From the NCBI RefSeq assembly GCF_004365095.1, contig NZ_SOCN01000001.1:248001-312000 (forward strand): 64,000 nt of DNA, given 5' to 3'. This DNA comes from Mycoplasmopsis mustelae (GTDB lineage Bacteria > Bacillota_I > Bacilli_A > Mycoplasmatales > Metamycoplasmataceae). The position numbers and the translations under genes were made by a program. Below, in pieces: positions 23,238 through 35,549 of the stretch. Every line of letters begins with the position of its first letter. Position 1 is the first letter of the stretch. The notes under the pieces are model-generated. The model did no database searches. It saw nothing but the letters and a program-made list of their open reading frames with translations, and was not told the origin of the DNA.

Positions 23238-26200
23238 TTATCCTGTAATGTTAAATTGATAGTCAATATATATAATGGTTTTACCTTTATCTTGTGTTTT
23301 TGGATCTTTGTTTGTTTTAATTTTAACCGAAGCTTGTTCTCCAGTTTTCCCGTTTTCTGAAAGATATTCAAAGTCTCCGATATTTAAGTCTGAAACCGCG
23401 TTATTGTTTTCATCAACAAATTGTGCATAGTATTTATGTTTTGGATCTAATAAAGTGTTACGGTATTTAGCCATAATTCCATAATCTGAAATTCATGAAG
23501 TATAGCCTTCATCTTCAATTCTAACTTTTGAGTTAATATCACCTTGCTTTTTAAGGTAGAAAATGTTGTTTGTATCTTTAAAGTTAACTGTTAAGAATTT
23601 TTGTTCACCTGTTAAAGTATCAGTGAAACGAATTTTCTTAATTTTTTGTGCGTCTGCATTTTTTACAAACCCATAAAGCGCTAAGGCATCTAAACGTTTG
23701 TTTCTAAAGATTCCGGTTACAGTTCTTTTTGATACTCCAAAGTTTAAAAGTTGGGAAATAAAGAATGCTCTTGGGCGAGATGTAATCGGTTTACTTTCAA
23801 AGTCTTTTAATGAAATTTCATTATCAATCACTTCGTTTCCTAAATCATCATAAAGTTCCATACCGATTGTTGATTTCTCAAATCTATCTTTGAAATATCC
23901 GTTGCTTTGGGTTATAAATTTCCCGAAATATGAACTTGTTCTAGATTCGGTATTTTCAAAAACGCTATTTGGTTTTTTATATGTGTCATTATATGCAACA
24001 TCTTTAATTGGTAAAACTACTTTATTTTTATTTAATATAAGTTCATTAAGTAATTTATTGTTTTTATCAACGCTATTGGTAAATGATTCGCTAATTGAAT
24101 TAAGTTCTTGAATTTTTGCATTAATTGCGTCTTTTTGTTCTTGTGTAGTAGCTTTTTTAAGCTCGTTTTGTTGTGATTCAATTTCTTTTTTAACTTTATC
24201 TAACTCAAGATTTGCTTTAGCTATTTCATCTTTTATAGGTAATTCAGCTTGATATGTTAATAATGAAACTTCTTTAATTTGTTGATAGTAATTATCAAAT
24301 TTGGCTGCTTTAACTGCGTTATAAACCCCTTTATAAATTGCGATAGGATCATTTTTTCTATCATTTCATACATTTAATTTAGTCGCATCCACTACATAAT
24401 CTAAACCAGTATATGATTCATTTACCGAAGTCATATATCCTGGTAAATTTTCAAAATCTACAGTTGATGGGAGATATGTAGTTTGAACAAAATCTCTAGT
24501 TAAGGTTTCTGAAATATTGTAAACATAATCAGTAAATTTATCTTGAAGTTGTGGTTCAACTCTTGTTTGATTGTAATTTAAAACATCTGATGATGGTTGT
24601 CCGTTTCGGAATTTTGCATAAATTCATTCAAGCGGACGATTTAAACTAGTTTGACCACGGTTTCAGAATGTTAAAACATTACCTGATACACGATATAAAT
24701 CTTGTGAATTTAAAGTTGCAACAACTGAATTTACTAATTTCTCATTATTTCCTTCTTCACCTAATGTGCTCACTACATAGTCTCTAAATGTCTTTTGGTA
24801 ATCTGTGGCAGTATATTTTCTATCACCATCAGCTGCAGGTTTTGCTTCAAAAGAGAAAATATTTTTGAATTCTGGATTTAAATAAGTAATTCCGTACGTA
24901 TCTGATAGAATTGCTTTATTTGCTTCTAGTTCAGTTGCAGGATTAAAATCTTTAACTGTTAAAAAGTAGTTAGAATGTCTAAATCTACGCATTATTTCGT
25001 TAGCTAAAGTTTGATCATCAGCATTTGCAATAAATTGTTTTTGTTGTTCGTTTTCTTGTGAAGTTGCTACTGCTTCTTTAAATGCATTGAAATCAAATTT
25101 AGTTTTTACATAATTGATATCTCAATTAAAGATGGCGGTTGTTCCGGTTTCGGTTGGTTGCATTTTAATGTAAGTTGCTTTTGAATAATCAATAGAACTA
25201 AAATCAATCATATCTTCAAAAGTTTCAAAAACCGCTGTGGTTGCTGTTTTTTCACCGTCATGCACTTCTGCTTTTATTTTTAAATTAAACGCCGCATATA
25301 AGGAGTCATTTCCTTCTGAAAAATTATCAAAGTTATTGAATGAAATTTTTTGAGTTAAATTATGTAACGTATTTCGTGCCTTTGGATCTCGACCAGCTCT
25401 TCAATATGCTTGTGTAATTTCAGCCGAATTACTTACTGAATTATCTGCACCTAGGTAATGGAAATAAGGAGTATTGTTATTGTTTCTAATAAATAATTTT
25501 AAACCTGAGAGCAAGAATCTAAAAATTGGGTTGTTTTGATATATCCCAGTAGCAGGAATGTTATATCTTTGAAAAGTTCTATGTAATTGGTCAGTCATTA
25601 CATCATTTTTATCTCATACTTGATTTGATAAAAACTTATTTCCTTCAATCAACGGAAATGTGTAAGAACTTTTAATTTTAGTTTTATCCTTAGCATCAAC
25701 AAAAACTAAAACATCTTGAATTTGAGAGTACAAAGCACCTTCAATATGAGCTTTTTTTGGATTACTACGTGTTCCCTTACTTCTAGCATCTTCAATACCT
25801 ATAGTAACCGCAAACATATCAGAAAGGACATTAGACACACTATCACCAGCAGTGAATCCAGCATATTCTCATGATTTACGTTTATCTTTTACATTTGGAT
25901 TAAAGACAGAATCAATATTATTGGTAGCTGGATCATATTCAATAGGGTTCGCTCTATCTTTTAAGTTAGCGGCTAGTCCTTTTAAATCGGTACGATCAGA
26001 ATAGTTAGTTAATGAAAAACCAATTGATCCACCAAAATCTGTGGTATTACTATTTCATCCTGAATCTATGAAATTCGCTCTAACTAAATTAATAATGCTT
26101 TCTTTAATAATGTTAGTCTGTGCTTTAATGTAATCTTGGCTAGCTTTATCGAGTGGTTCGTTTAATGGAACATTAATCGCTGGACTTCCATCTCTGTTAA

Positions 26201-28757
26201 AAACATTAATTTTGGTTGCTTTAGTAACTGTTTGACCATCAATGGTTTCAGTTACTAAATCTACAACATTTATAGTTAAATTGTTTGAATCTGTAATTTC
26301 AATTGCATTTTCAATTGATTGTCCAGTTCCATCTTTAATTTCTTTAATAACTCTCTTTATATCTAAATCTTTAAAAACATAACTAGTAGTATCGCCATTT
26401 ATAACTGGTTCAAAAGTTTTAGCTGTCCCACTAATAAATGGATTTATTGTTCCTGAATTTTCATCGAAAGAGTTTGCAATAAATAAATTTCCTAATCTGG
26501 TTTTTCTTTGATTCGCTGCTTCTTTAAGTCCATCAAAATCTTGTAAAAAACGTCTTTGTTTATTTGAAAGCACACTTTCGATATGTGCATTCTGTGAAGC
26601 ATTCCCTCAAATTTGATCTTCTGTTTCTCGAACATATTGTCCAGTATCTTTATTTTTAAATAAAAACTTAATATATTGTCCATTAGTATTTGTACTATCA
26701 GTTTGCTCTCCTAAAGCATTTACTCTAACAAAATCCAATGTTGTTCTAGCCTTTAAATAATTGCGCAACGCTTCAGCTGAATAATATGATGATTCACTTA
26801 TTCCATTACGTGGTGAAATTCCACCCACAACTACTGCATTTGAATCTTGATTTAAAGCTTGTGATTCATCTAATGTATAGTGATGTCCATATTCGTGAGT
26901 TGCTACATATCTTAAAAATTCAGTTGAAATTCCATCAAAATCTTTTAAAGTAGCCCCTAAAACTAACGGAAGCCCAATTCTATCATCTTCACTAAAACCA
27001 ATATAGTCACCATCTTCTAATGAATATTCATAGTATCCTTTTGCATTCAATTTTTTAGCAACATGTGGTCCAGTTAGTTTTTTAGCTAAGTGCGGATATT
27101 TTGCTAAAACTTTGTCAATTAATCCAGTGTATGCTTCGTTAAAAACATCATATTTTCTGGTCGATAAACCGCGTTTTGGTTTCCCGTTTTCATCTAAGAT
27201 CGAAATATCCTCTGGTCCAGCTTGTAAAGTAATTGGCGAAATAGCCCCTTGATAACCTACAGCATGTTTAAACTCATCTAATAAATCTTTTTCTTGTGAT
27301 GTTATAGTTGTTGCAGCAAAAGATAAAGAAAAACTATTTTTGTTTTCTACATTTTCTAAGGTTGTAGTGAATACAGCGTCCTTAACATCAATAGATTTAA
27401 CTAAATATGCGCCTAATCTACTTTTTACTTCGGCAGTAGCAGTTTCTCAATTTTTAAGTTCTGGGATGTTGTTGATTGCTTCTAGTTTTGATTTAAATAA
27501 ACTTATTTTATCGTTTGAATCGATATATGCTCAAATTTCTTTATTTTCATAGGCTTTAACGTCGTAAAAATCTAAAAAGTGAGCAATATCAGCATCAACC
27601 GCTTTTTTAAATGTATGATATGTTATATCCCATTGAGGACTAACATTACCTTCTCTCATTATAAATGAAAATGAATCTTGTGAACCTTCTGGTTTATAAT
27701 CAAATGTAACAATTAATAAAGGTTCAGTTAGTTTATTTGAATTTCCGGCAACTGTTGTAGTTGTATCGCTTGCAATAGCAGAAGTCACTGTAGTTTCTAT
27801 TAAGGAATCAAAAGTAACATTATCAGCTAAGTTTAATTGTGTTTTAATATCATTGAATTGCTTTTGGGTAATGTTGTCCGCAAATACAAGAGTATTTTCA
27901 TTGAATTTATTTTTAGTATCTGGTAATATTTTAAATTTTTTATTAATTAACTTATAAGGTAATGCTAATGATAAAAATGAATTATATGTTCTTGGAGCCC
28001 TTGAGATTGCGTTATAAATCGCAGATGCTGTTGGAATAGATGCTAAAAATTCGTCAATAGTTTTCTTGTCTTGTTGTTCTTTAAACAATGAATATGTTAA
28101 AGCATCACGACCATTACCTGCTCCCGAAAGAATTGAGTAAATTGGCATTGAACCAAAAAAAGCATCTGGGAAGAATTTTATTTCACTAACCTCTTTATGC
28201 ACTGTTGAATGCGATCCTAAGGTGATTGAGTTTCCACTTTGTTCAACCCCGGGAACTAACCTAAAACTCTCTAAGGTTAATAAATCCGGCCCCCACGCAA
28301 CGGTGTTAATAAATCATTTACTGAACTCGATAAACTTGCTAGGTTTAACTGCTAAAACATATTCATCAAAGAAACTGAATGATCCAAATTTAACTTCAAG
28401 GATAAAACTTTCTTTGAATCTTTCAAAATATTTTGCAAAGAATTCGTCAAATGAATATAACTTTTTTTTGTCTTCAATAAAGCCAAAATTTTCATAATCA
28501 TCAGAAATGAACCCCACCTGGTATTTTTTTAGTGGATCTAAAATAGAAATCTCTGGTTTGAGGTGTCTATTTGCGTCATAAATCTGAGAATAATCATTTT
28601 TTAATTTTTTTTCAGTTATGGCGAGATATGAACCTTTTACCTCATCAGAATTATTTGCATATGCATACATTGATGCTACAGCGACACCTGAAGCACTTGC
28701 AATAATTCCGGCTGATAGTAAAACCTTCGCCTTCAAACTTAGTTTGATTTTTTTCAT
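23238..28757 (-). CDS. PDxFFG-type surface protein with HEYGH metallopeptidase-like motif
   Basis: 1,839 aa from ATG 28757 to TAA 23238. The large gaps I read codon by codon contain only UGA as apparent stops. The N-terminus is basic followed by a hydrophobic segment (residues about 9-33) without a lipobox Cys, so a signal anchor or cleaved signal. PDAFFG at 197-202 matches the signature of the mycoplasma PDxFFG family, recalled from memory. Residues 621-632 read HEYGHHYTLDES: HExxH with a downstream Glu, as in gluzincin-like zinc peptidases. A Glu/Lys/Gln-rich coiled-coil segment lies in the C-terminal third. It reads straight into oppA (11 bases), suggesting a surface protease feeding the importer. 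Catalysis is inferred, not shown. About 220 bases of AT-rich DNA upstream hold its promoter. Confidence 0.8.
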
Positions 28758-28977
28758 AGTTCCTTTCTTTTTTTAAGTTGGTTTGAATATAAAAATAATA
28801 TTCTTATTAATTTTATCAAATTCTAAACCTTATTTACTTTTATATAACAACAAAATACAATTCTTTTTGTTAGGTTATATAGTAAATTACGAATTTTTCA
28901 TTTATTTTTTTATTTTTTAAAATTTTTTAATTTATTTTTGAAGAAAAAATTTTTTATGGATATTTGTTTTAAAAAAA

Positions 28978-29018
28978 ATAAAAAAACAGTTAATATATCA
29001 AATATATTAGCCGTTTTT
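28978..29018 (-). terminator. Terminator of the hisS-aspS transcript
   Basis: An imperfect hairpin with arms around AATATAT/ATATATT and AAAAAC/GTTTTT overlaps the aspS stop and ends in a long U-run on the minus strand. Confidence 0.6.
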
Positions 29019-30716
29019 ATTTGTAATTGTTTTTAGAAATAATTCTTGTAATTGATTCTCTTCAACACTTGAAGGCGCTTGAGTAAAAACATCTTCATTT
29101 TTAGAGTTTTTAGGAAACGCTATAGTATCACGAATGGTATTTAAATCAGCTAAAATCATTATGATCCGATCAATTCCTAAACCAATTCCACAGTGAGGCG
29201 GAACACCATAATCTAAGGATTTTAAAAAGAAACCAAATTTTTCTTCTTGTGATTTTTGATTTAAACCAATAAGTTCAAACATTTTCTGTTGCATATCTTT
29301 ATCATAAATTCGCGCAGAACCTGAACCTAATTCAAAACCGTTTAAAACTAAATCATAACTACGAGCTTTAACTTTTTCTTTTGGTAATAAATCAATTTCT
29401 TGCATCGGATGATCAAATTGAGTAAATGGATGGTGTGCTGCGACTCATTTGTTATTTTCAGCATCATATTCAAACATCGGAAACTGTGTAATTCATTTAA
29501 AATTATACTCATTACGCGCTCAATTAAATCAAGAGTTTAATTCTACCCGTATAGCACCAAGCGCTTGTGAAGCGTTCTCATATGTATCAGCAACAATAAA
29601 ATAAGTTCCATCAACTTTATCAAAGTTTTTTAAAAAAATATGTATAGAATCAGATACTTTATGTGCAAAGTTTGTGGCAACAATTTCATTTCCTTGTATA
29701 CTAAAGTAAAATAAAATTTTGGCTTTATTTTTTTTAGCAATTTCTTCTAAAATTTTAAAATCTTTTTTATTAATTATTTCTGTAATTTTAAGCAATCTTT
29801 TTACTGGGGCATTTTTAATAATATCAAAATTACTATCATTGCAAAAATCATTAATATCCTGTAATTTAACATCATAACGAAAGTCGGGTTTATCGCTTCC
29901 GTAATCGCGAATACAATCATCATAATTTACGCGCTCAAATGGAATTTTAATATTAATATTTTTAACTTTTTTAAGTACATATTGAAACATTTCTTCTATT
30001 TGGGTTTGTAAAAATTCTGGTTGCATAAAACTTACTTCAATATCAAGTTGAGTAAATTCCGGCTGACGATCTTTGCGTGAGTCTTCATCGCGAAAACATC
30101 TTGCAATTTGAAAATATCTTTCAAAACCAGAAATCATTAAAAGTTGCTTAAAGAGTTGTGGTGACTGTGGTAAGGCATAAAAAGCATTATGATTACGAGT
30201 TGGAACCAAAAAATCACGCGCTCCTTCAGGAGTAGCTTTTGATAAAATTGGAGTTTCTATTTCTAAAAAACCATTATTTTGTAGATATTCACGCATTGCA
30301 AAAATAACTTGATTTCTAAGCGCAATAGTTTTTTGCATCATTGGACGACGTAAGTCTAAAAAACGATGTCTTAAACGTAGTTCTTCTTTAACTTCTATAT
30401 CATCACGTATTTGAAAAGGCAATTCTTTAGCTGTCGATAAAACTTTATAAGACTCTACTACAACTTCTATTTCACCAGTAGCTAATTCTAAATTTGCATC
30501 TTTACGAGCTACTACGGTGCCAGTAACTTCCAAAACGCTTTCTTTAGTAAATACAATCGGTTGATTGAAAACTAATTGTGTGATGCCAAACTTATCACGT
30601 AGATCAACAAAATTTAATCCACCTAATTTTCGCTTATTAGCAACTCAACCATATAACGTTACTTTTTGATTTAAATTACTTAAATTAAGTTGATTATTAT
30701 TAATTGTTTTATTCAT
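29007..30716 (-). CDS. aspS: Aspartyl-tRNA synthetase
   Basis: 569 aa. The N-terminal OB-fold has YGWVANKRKLGGLNFVDLRD. Class II motif 2 is FRDEDSRKDRQPEFTQLD and motif 3 is GIGLGIDRIIMIL. It charges tRNA-Asp in the cytosol. The ATG at 30716 opens within the last codons of hisS (8-base overlap), so the two synthetases are coupled. The insertion domain between motifs 2 and 3 is present, as in bacterial-type AspRS. Confidence 0.95.
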
Positions 30717-32070
30717 CTTCTTCACCTAAAAAGCTTTGAAATTCTGCGTATCTGTCTTCGCTATAATTAATTCTTGTTTCTTTTAAAAATTTCATTAAGT
30801 CTTCTAAACCTTCATCACTAAAGTCTAAAACAACACGTTTTCCTGTTTTTAAATCTTTGGCATAAAACATTTCATTACCCAGTTCACTATCATCATATAT
30901 AACGACAGTAGCATTTCTTTTTCTAGCCTTTTCGAAGATTCTTTTGGTTTTTTGAATTTTAAAATCTAGATGCACTGAGACACCAAAATTCGTTAAAGCA
31001 ACAAAAACATTATCCATAAATAGCTCTAATTGATTATCATCAATGCTAGAAGCAACATAAACGCTTAAATTATTTAAACTCTCTTTAATACCACTTAATT
31101 CTAATGGATGGATTTCTTTATGCAAATCAATTAAACGATCAACTCCAAAACCAAAACCAACACTAGATACATCCGGTCCACCTAATTCTGCAAAAAGGCC
31201 TGAATATCTACCCCCACCAATTAGGGTTCCTTGATTACTATATCTTCTGTCTTTTGCGACAAATTCAAAAACTACTTCATCATAGTAATCTAAACCACGA
31301 ACTAAAGATACATCTTCTTGGATAGCCCCATCATTCATATCATTTATGTCTTTTAATTTTTCAACTATTTTTCGGTAGTATTCTTTTGATTCTTTACTGA
31401 TAAAATCGGTTATTTTTGGAGCATTCTTTATAAAATATAATTTTGCATCATTTTTATCGTCTAAGATTCTTAAAAACCTTCCTTCATCAAACCGTTTTTG
31501 AGATTCAAAACTTAGTTCGTTATAGTATGGTTTTAAATATTTCGATAGTGCTTGTTCATATTTTTGACGAGCTTGTTTATCACCAATTGAATTAATTTTT
31601 AAAACATATGGAATTTCTAATGCATTTAGAAGATAAATCCCTATTGTTATAACAAAATAATCCTTTAGATAATGTTTTTCACCAACAAATTCGATTCCTG
31701 ACTGATAAAATTGACGATACCTTCCTTTTTGTGGTTGTTCATAGCGAAACATCGGAATTGAATAAGCAAATTTTTGATTTCATAATTCTTGTCAATTATT
31801 TTCAATGTAAGCACGCACAAATGGCGCTGTTCCTTCGGGTCTTAAACAAAGTTCGCGATTAGCTTTATCTTTAAATTCATACATTTGTTTCTGGGCGATT
31901 TCTGAACCGTTAACTGAACGTTTAAATAGTTCGCATGATTCAATAATCGGAGTTTCTATCATTTGAAAATTATTATCATAAATGATAGTCTTAAAAATGT
32001 CAATAATTTTTTGTTTATATTGATATTCAATAGGATCATAATCTTTTGTTCCTTTAATTTTTGTAATCAT
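30709..32070 (-). CDS. hisS: Histidyl-tRNA synthetase
   Basis: 453 aa. Motifs: TKIKGTKDYD at the N-terminus, LRPEGTAP (motif 2), RGLDYYDEVVFEF (HisRS-specific motif), GGGRYSGL, and GFGFGVDRL (motif 3). A C-terminal anticodon-binding domain has an acidic tail. The start ATG at 32070 follows AAAGGATG; the in-frame TTG 15 bases upstream would place the SD inside the gene. aspS overlaps its end. The phosphohexomutase-like gene lies 43 bases upstream in the same direction. Confidence 0.95.
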
Positions 32071-32113
32071 TTGACATCCTTTCAATATTATTAATATTTT
32101 ACAACATTTATAT

Positions 32114-33748
32114 TTAATCTTTTTTATTTACTATTTTTGGTGTATTTTTCGAGAGAAGTTTTTTAATTTCCATTAATAAAAGATGATTTAAAACTCTGGC
32201 CTTTATCTTAGGTCATAATTTAAAAACTTTGTAATTAGATGAATGTTGTTCTTGTTTTAAAACAAGACTTTCATTTGCGTAGTCATAAAAAATATTAATA
32301 ATATAAATACCACTTCTTTTTTCAGTAATTTTTAATTGGATAAATTCATGCAGATACTCTACAGAATGATTAAAAACATTTACATCTACTATTTTAAAAC
32401 CCCATCTCAGTGCTTGCATAGGTACAAACAAATTATCAATATTTTTTAGTACATCAAAACTAGTTCTAAAAGTATATGTCGCAAAAACATAATCACTAAA
32501 ATACTTGCGCATTTTTAAATATTTATAGTCTAATAAATTATTATTGTTTTTATATGATTCAGCCATTAAACAAATCTCTAAAATAAACTGATAATTACTA
32601 AAGTCTAAAAAGTTATCTAAATTTGATGAATAATTGTCCAAAAAGTTGGCTAATAAAATATTTTTATTTTCAATATGTTCTAGATATGAATATTTAATAT
32701 TAAAAGTTTTTAATAAATTAATAATACCTTGCGAAGTATGATGCGGAATTATTAATTTATTATCCTGTAATTTATTTTGTTTTTTTCAAGTTAAGAAATA
32801 AAAGTTTATATATAAATATAACAATTCATCGTTTGAAATATAAATCAGTTTGTTTTTAATATTAAAGTATATTTTAAACCTACTTTTTTTATCGCCAACA
32901 ATTATAATGTCCGTAATTTGACTTTTATTTGATAAGTTTTGAATTTTTTTAAAAAAACCAAATAAATAATTATCACTAAGTTCTACATATATATTGCTTA
33001 TTTTTTTAATATTAAAACCTTGATTAATTAAAATAGTATTAAGAAAATATTCGTCCTGCGGAACTCTTAAAAAAGTTTTAATATTTAAATTTTTATGTCC
33101 AGATTGCAGTTGATTTAATGACTGAAATTTATTTTGCAACTTTAAATCATAAAAAGTTAAAAACTTTTCTATCTTTAATTTTGCTGTATTTTCATAGTTT
33201 TGCAAAATAATTTCTTTATCAAATTCATTAGCTTGCAAAAGCAAATCTCTTTGCTGTTGTAAATCTAACATACAATGGTTTTGATAAATTTTTAAATAGT
33301 ATTTATTATTAATTAAACTTTTTTTTAGGTATAAATAAAAGTCAATTTTGACATCTAAACTAGTATTTAATACTATAAATTCATTAATTTCTTCAGTGTT
33401 ATATTCCAACACTCTAATTCGCTTACTTGATATCGAACGTTTTAAGTTAGATAAAAGCTTATTATCCACACTTTTATCACTACCAATTAAGATGGTTTTA
33501 TTGCGTGTTTTAGAATTTTCTAGCAAAGTCTTTGTAATAGCAATCAAGGAATAAATATTTAAAGATTTTTGACTAAAAAGATCATCACTTGAAAATTCAA
33601 TTCCGTTGTATGACGCTCTAGCTTGATTTGTCGATTTTCTGCTTGCTTTTTTAATGTTTTCTAGAAATTCAGCAAAAGGAATAAAACATATTCCTTCGTT
33701 AGTATAAAAAGAATGTCAATGTTTGAGTTTTTCTTCGGTCATTTTCAT
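32114..33748 (-). CDS. Degenerate phosphohexomutase-like protein (probable pseudoenzyme)
   Basis: 544 aa in one frame with UGA Trp codons. No motif is intact, but the order of segments resembles phosphoglucomutase/phosphomannomutase. ILIGSDK (86-92) sits where those enzymes have VVIGYDTR. KIDFYLYLKKSL...YYLKIY (about 134-155) takes the place of the TASHNP serine loop, with no catalytic Ser. TDIIIVGDKKSRF (279-291) replaces the metal-binding ADIVIATDPDADR. SNDELLYLYI follows where TGNE is usual. WPKIKARV near the end recalls the phosphate-binding EPKIKFYF. It keeps the frame and looks expressed ahead of hisS, so it is not a simple pseudogene. I infer a regulatory or structural role. Homology is by eye only. 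Confidence 0.5.
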
Positions 33749-33875
33749 ATTATTCAATTATATATTTTTTAACCTTTAAATTGATGAATTCTTAAAATAA
33801 TCCGCTAAATTTTGCATTAAATATTTTAGCTAATAATTTATTTATATGTTTAATATTATGAATTATAATTTAATA

Positions 33876-34727
33876 ATGAAAAAATTAGGAATTATTGTAG
33901 ATTCTTTTTCTTGTTTATCAGCTAAACAAGCTGAAGAAAAAGGATTTAAATTTTTACCTCTCCAAATTGAAATTGACGGAGTTTTATACGAAGATGATTT
34001 TGATGATAACTTAGAACTATTACATAAAATATCTACAGCAACCAAAATTACTACATCTTTACCAAAATTAGAAAAGATGCAAAAAATTATCAAGGATGCA
34101 TCAAAAGAATATGATGAAGTTATTTATTTAGGTTTATCACAACATCTTTCAAATACTTTTTCTCAAGCTTCTTCAATTGCAACAGAATGTCAAAACGTTT
34201 TTGTAATGGAAAATCACTTAGTTGGAAATCAAATTGTTAGAACTGTAGAACATTTTAAAAAAATGTATGAAAACGGTGCAACTATTAATGATTTATTCAC
34301 AAAATTAAACGATATTAATGAAACTTCAAAAACCTTTATCGTACCTTATAAATTAGACTTTCTATTAAAGGGAGGTAGACTTTCAGGAATTAAAAAATTT
34401 CTATTATCGAAGTTTAAAGTTTATCCTATTTTAAATTATAATGAAGAAGGAAAAGTTAAGTCTATTGCTATTAAACAAAATTTTAAAAACGCAGTATATA
34501 AGGCTTTTGATTTAGTTAATGAATATATTGATGAATTAAAATCATATGCAAAAGATATTAGAATTTTTGTAGATTTAGTTACCGGAATAAGCGATGAAGT
34601 AAACAAATTTATCACATCAGATGAATTTCCTAAAACATCATCAATTGTTACTACTCCATCATTAATCGCTGCACACACTGGACCAGACGCGTTTGCAATC
34701 AGTTTAATGTTAGATTTGGATAAGTAA
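33876..34727 (+). CDS. DegV family (fatty-acid-binding) protein
   Basis: 283 aa. It begins KKLGIIVDSFSCLS, the DegV N-terminal strand with its DS pair. It also has TSLP (ligand-contact loop), YLGLSQHLSNTFSQA and LKGGRLSG, all typical of the family. In Firmicutes these bind fatty acids (FakB) and present them to FakA for phosphorylation. This start is chosen over an ATG 30 bases upstream because the family begins here. There is no SD. A small membrane-protein gene follows after 3 bases. Confidence 0.85.
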   Translation: MKKLGIIVDSFSCLSAKQAEEKGFKFLPLQIEIDGVLYEDDFDDNLELLHKISTATKITTSLPKLEKMQKIIKDASKEYDEVIYLGLSQHLSNTFSQASSIATECQNVFVMENHLVGNQIVRTVEHFKKMYENGATINDLFTKLNDINETSKTFIVPYKLDFLLKGGRLSGIKKFLLSKFKVYPILNYNEEGKVKSIAIKQNFKNAVYKAFDLVNEYIDELKSYAKDIRIFVDLVTGISDEVNKFITSDEFPKTSSIVTTPSLIAAHTGPDAFAISLMLDLDK

Positions 34728-34730
34728 TAA

Positions 34731-34952
34731 ATGTCTAAAAAACAAAAATCAGCGCAAGACCAAACTAATAACAAAATCAACCTACAATATACAACATTAA
34801 TTGATTCAATTATTAGAGAAAACACTTTACCACAACAAGCGATTAAAAAATATAAAAAAAATACCTGAATATATATTATTTCTATTTTTTCAATCTTTGC
34901 TTTGTGTGTTATTGTCGGTATTATTATTTGACAAATTATAGTGAATGTTTAG
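34731..34952 (+). CDS. Small single-span membrane protein
   Basis: 73 aa, read with two UGA Trp codons, ending in TAG. A polar Lys/Gln-rich N-terminal half of about 45 residues is followed by one hydrophobic span (ISIFSIFALCVIVGIII). It begins 3 bases after degV, so it is probably co-transcribed. I do not recognise the family. Confidence 0.6.
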
Positions 34953-35028
34953 CAAGCCAACTTCGTGCTAAACTTTTTTTATACATAAATTATAAATTTA
35001 GTGAAAATATGATAGAATTATTTTTAGT

Positions 35029-35105
35029 GGTCGCGTAGCTCAGATGGACAGAGCACGAGCCTTCTAAGCTTGTGGTCGGAGGTTCGAATCCTCTCGTGAT
35101 CGCCA
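35029..35105 (+). tRNA. tRNA-Arg (anticodon TCT)
   Basis: Acceptor GGTCGCG/CGTGATC with discriminator G and encoded CCA. The anticodon stem CGAGC/GCTTG holds loop CTTCTAA, so it reads AGA. The T loop is TTCGAAT. TAGAAT at 35013-35018 is a plausible -10. Confidence 0.95.
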
Positions 35106-35147
35106 TTTTTTTATAACTTTTTTTAAGTAAATAGATATAATTATTTT

Positions 35148-35486
35148 ATGAACGAAATTAATTTAAAGCGCAAAGAATCACAAATACATCAATTAATCGC
35201 AAACATTGTATCCAATGATTTAACAAATGTAAACATTATTGATCCAGTGGTTATGGATGTTGTTTTAACATCGGATTTAGGTTTAGTAAAAGTTTATGTA
35301 AATTTATCAGGAAATGCACAAAAAGGGTTAATAGCATTAAATAATGCGGCTTCATTTATTCGTAAAATGTTAGCAAAGTCCTTGGATTGACGAAAAGCAC
35401 CTGAAATTAAATTTTATTTAGATGATGTTTCAAAAACAGGAGAAAGGATTGACGCCATTTTAAGAAAAATTCATAATGAAAACTAA
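35148..35486 (+). CDS. rbfA: Ribosome-binding factor A
   Basis: 112 aa with one UGA Trp. It has the small KH-type fold of RbfA: N-terminal RKESQIHQLIA, then VDVVLTSDLGLVKVYVNLSG, and C-terminal PEIKFYLDDVSKTGERIDAIL. It binds the 30S subunit during 16S rRNA 5'-end maturation. It lies 42 bases after tRNA-Arg and ends inside a strong terminator stem. Confidence 0.92.
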
Positions 35487-35525
35487 AACAGAGCACGAAA
35501 AATTATGCTCTGTTTTAGTTTTCAT
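35476..35525. terminator. Bidirectional terminator between rbfA and the nucleoside kinases
   Basis: A perfect 20-bp stem (35476-35495 with 35506-35525) and a 10-base loop. It encloses the rbfA stop codon. The A/T-rich ends can serve both converging transcripts. Confidence 0.8.
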
Positions 35526-35549
35526 CTTACTTATAACAAAATAAAATTT

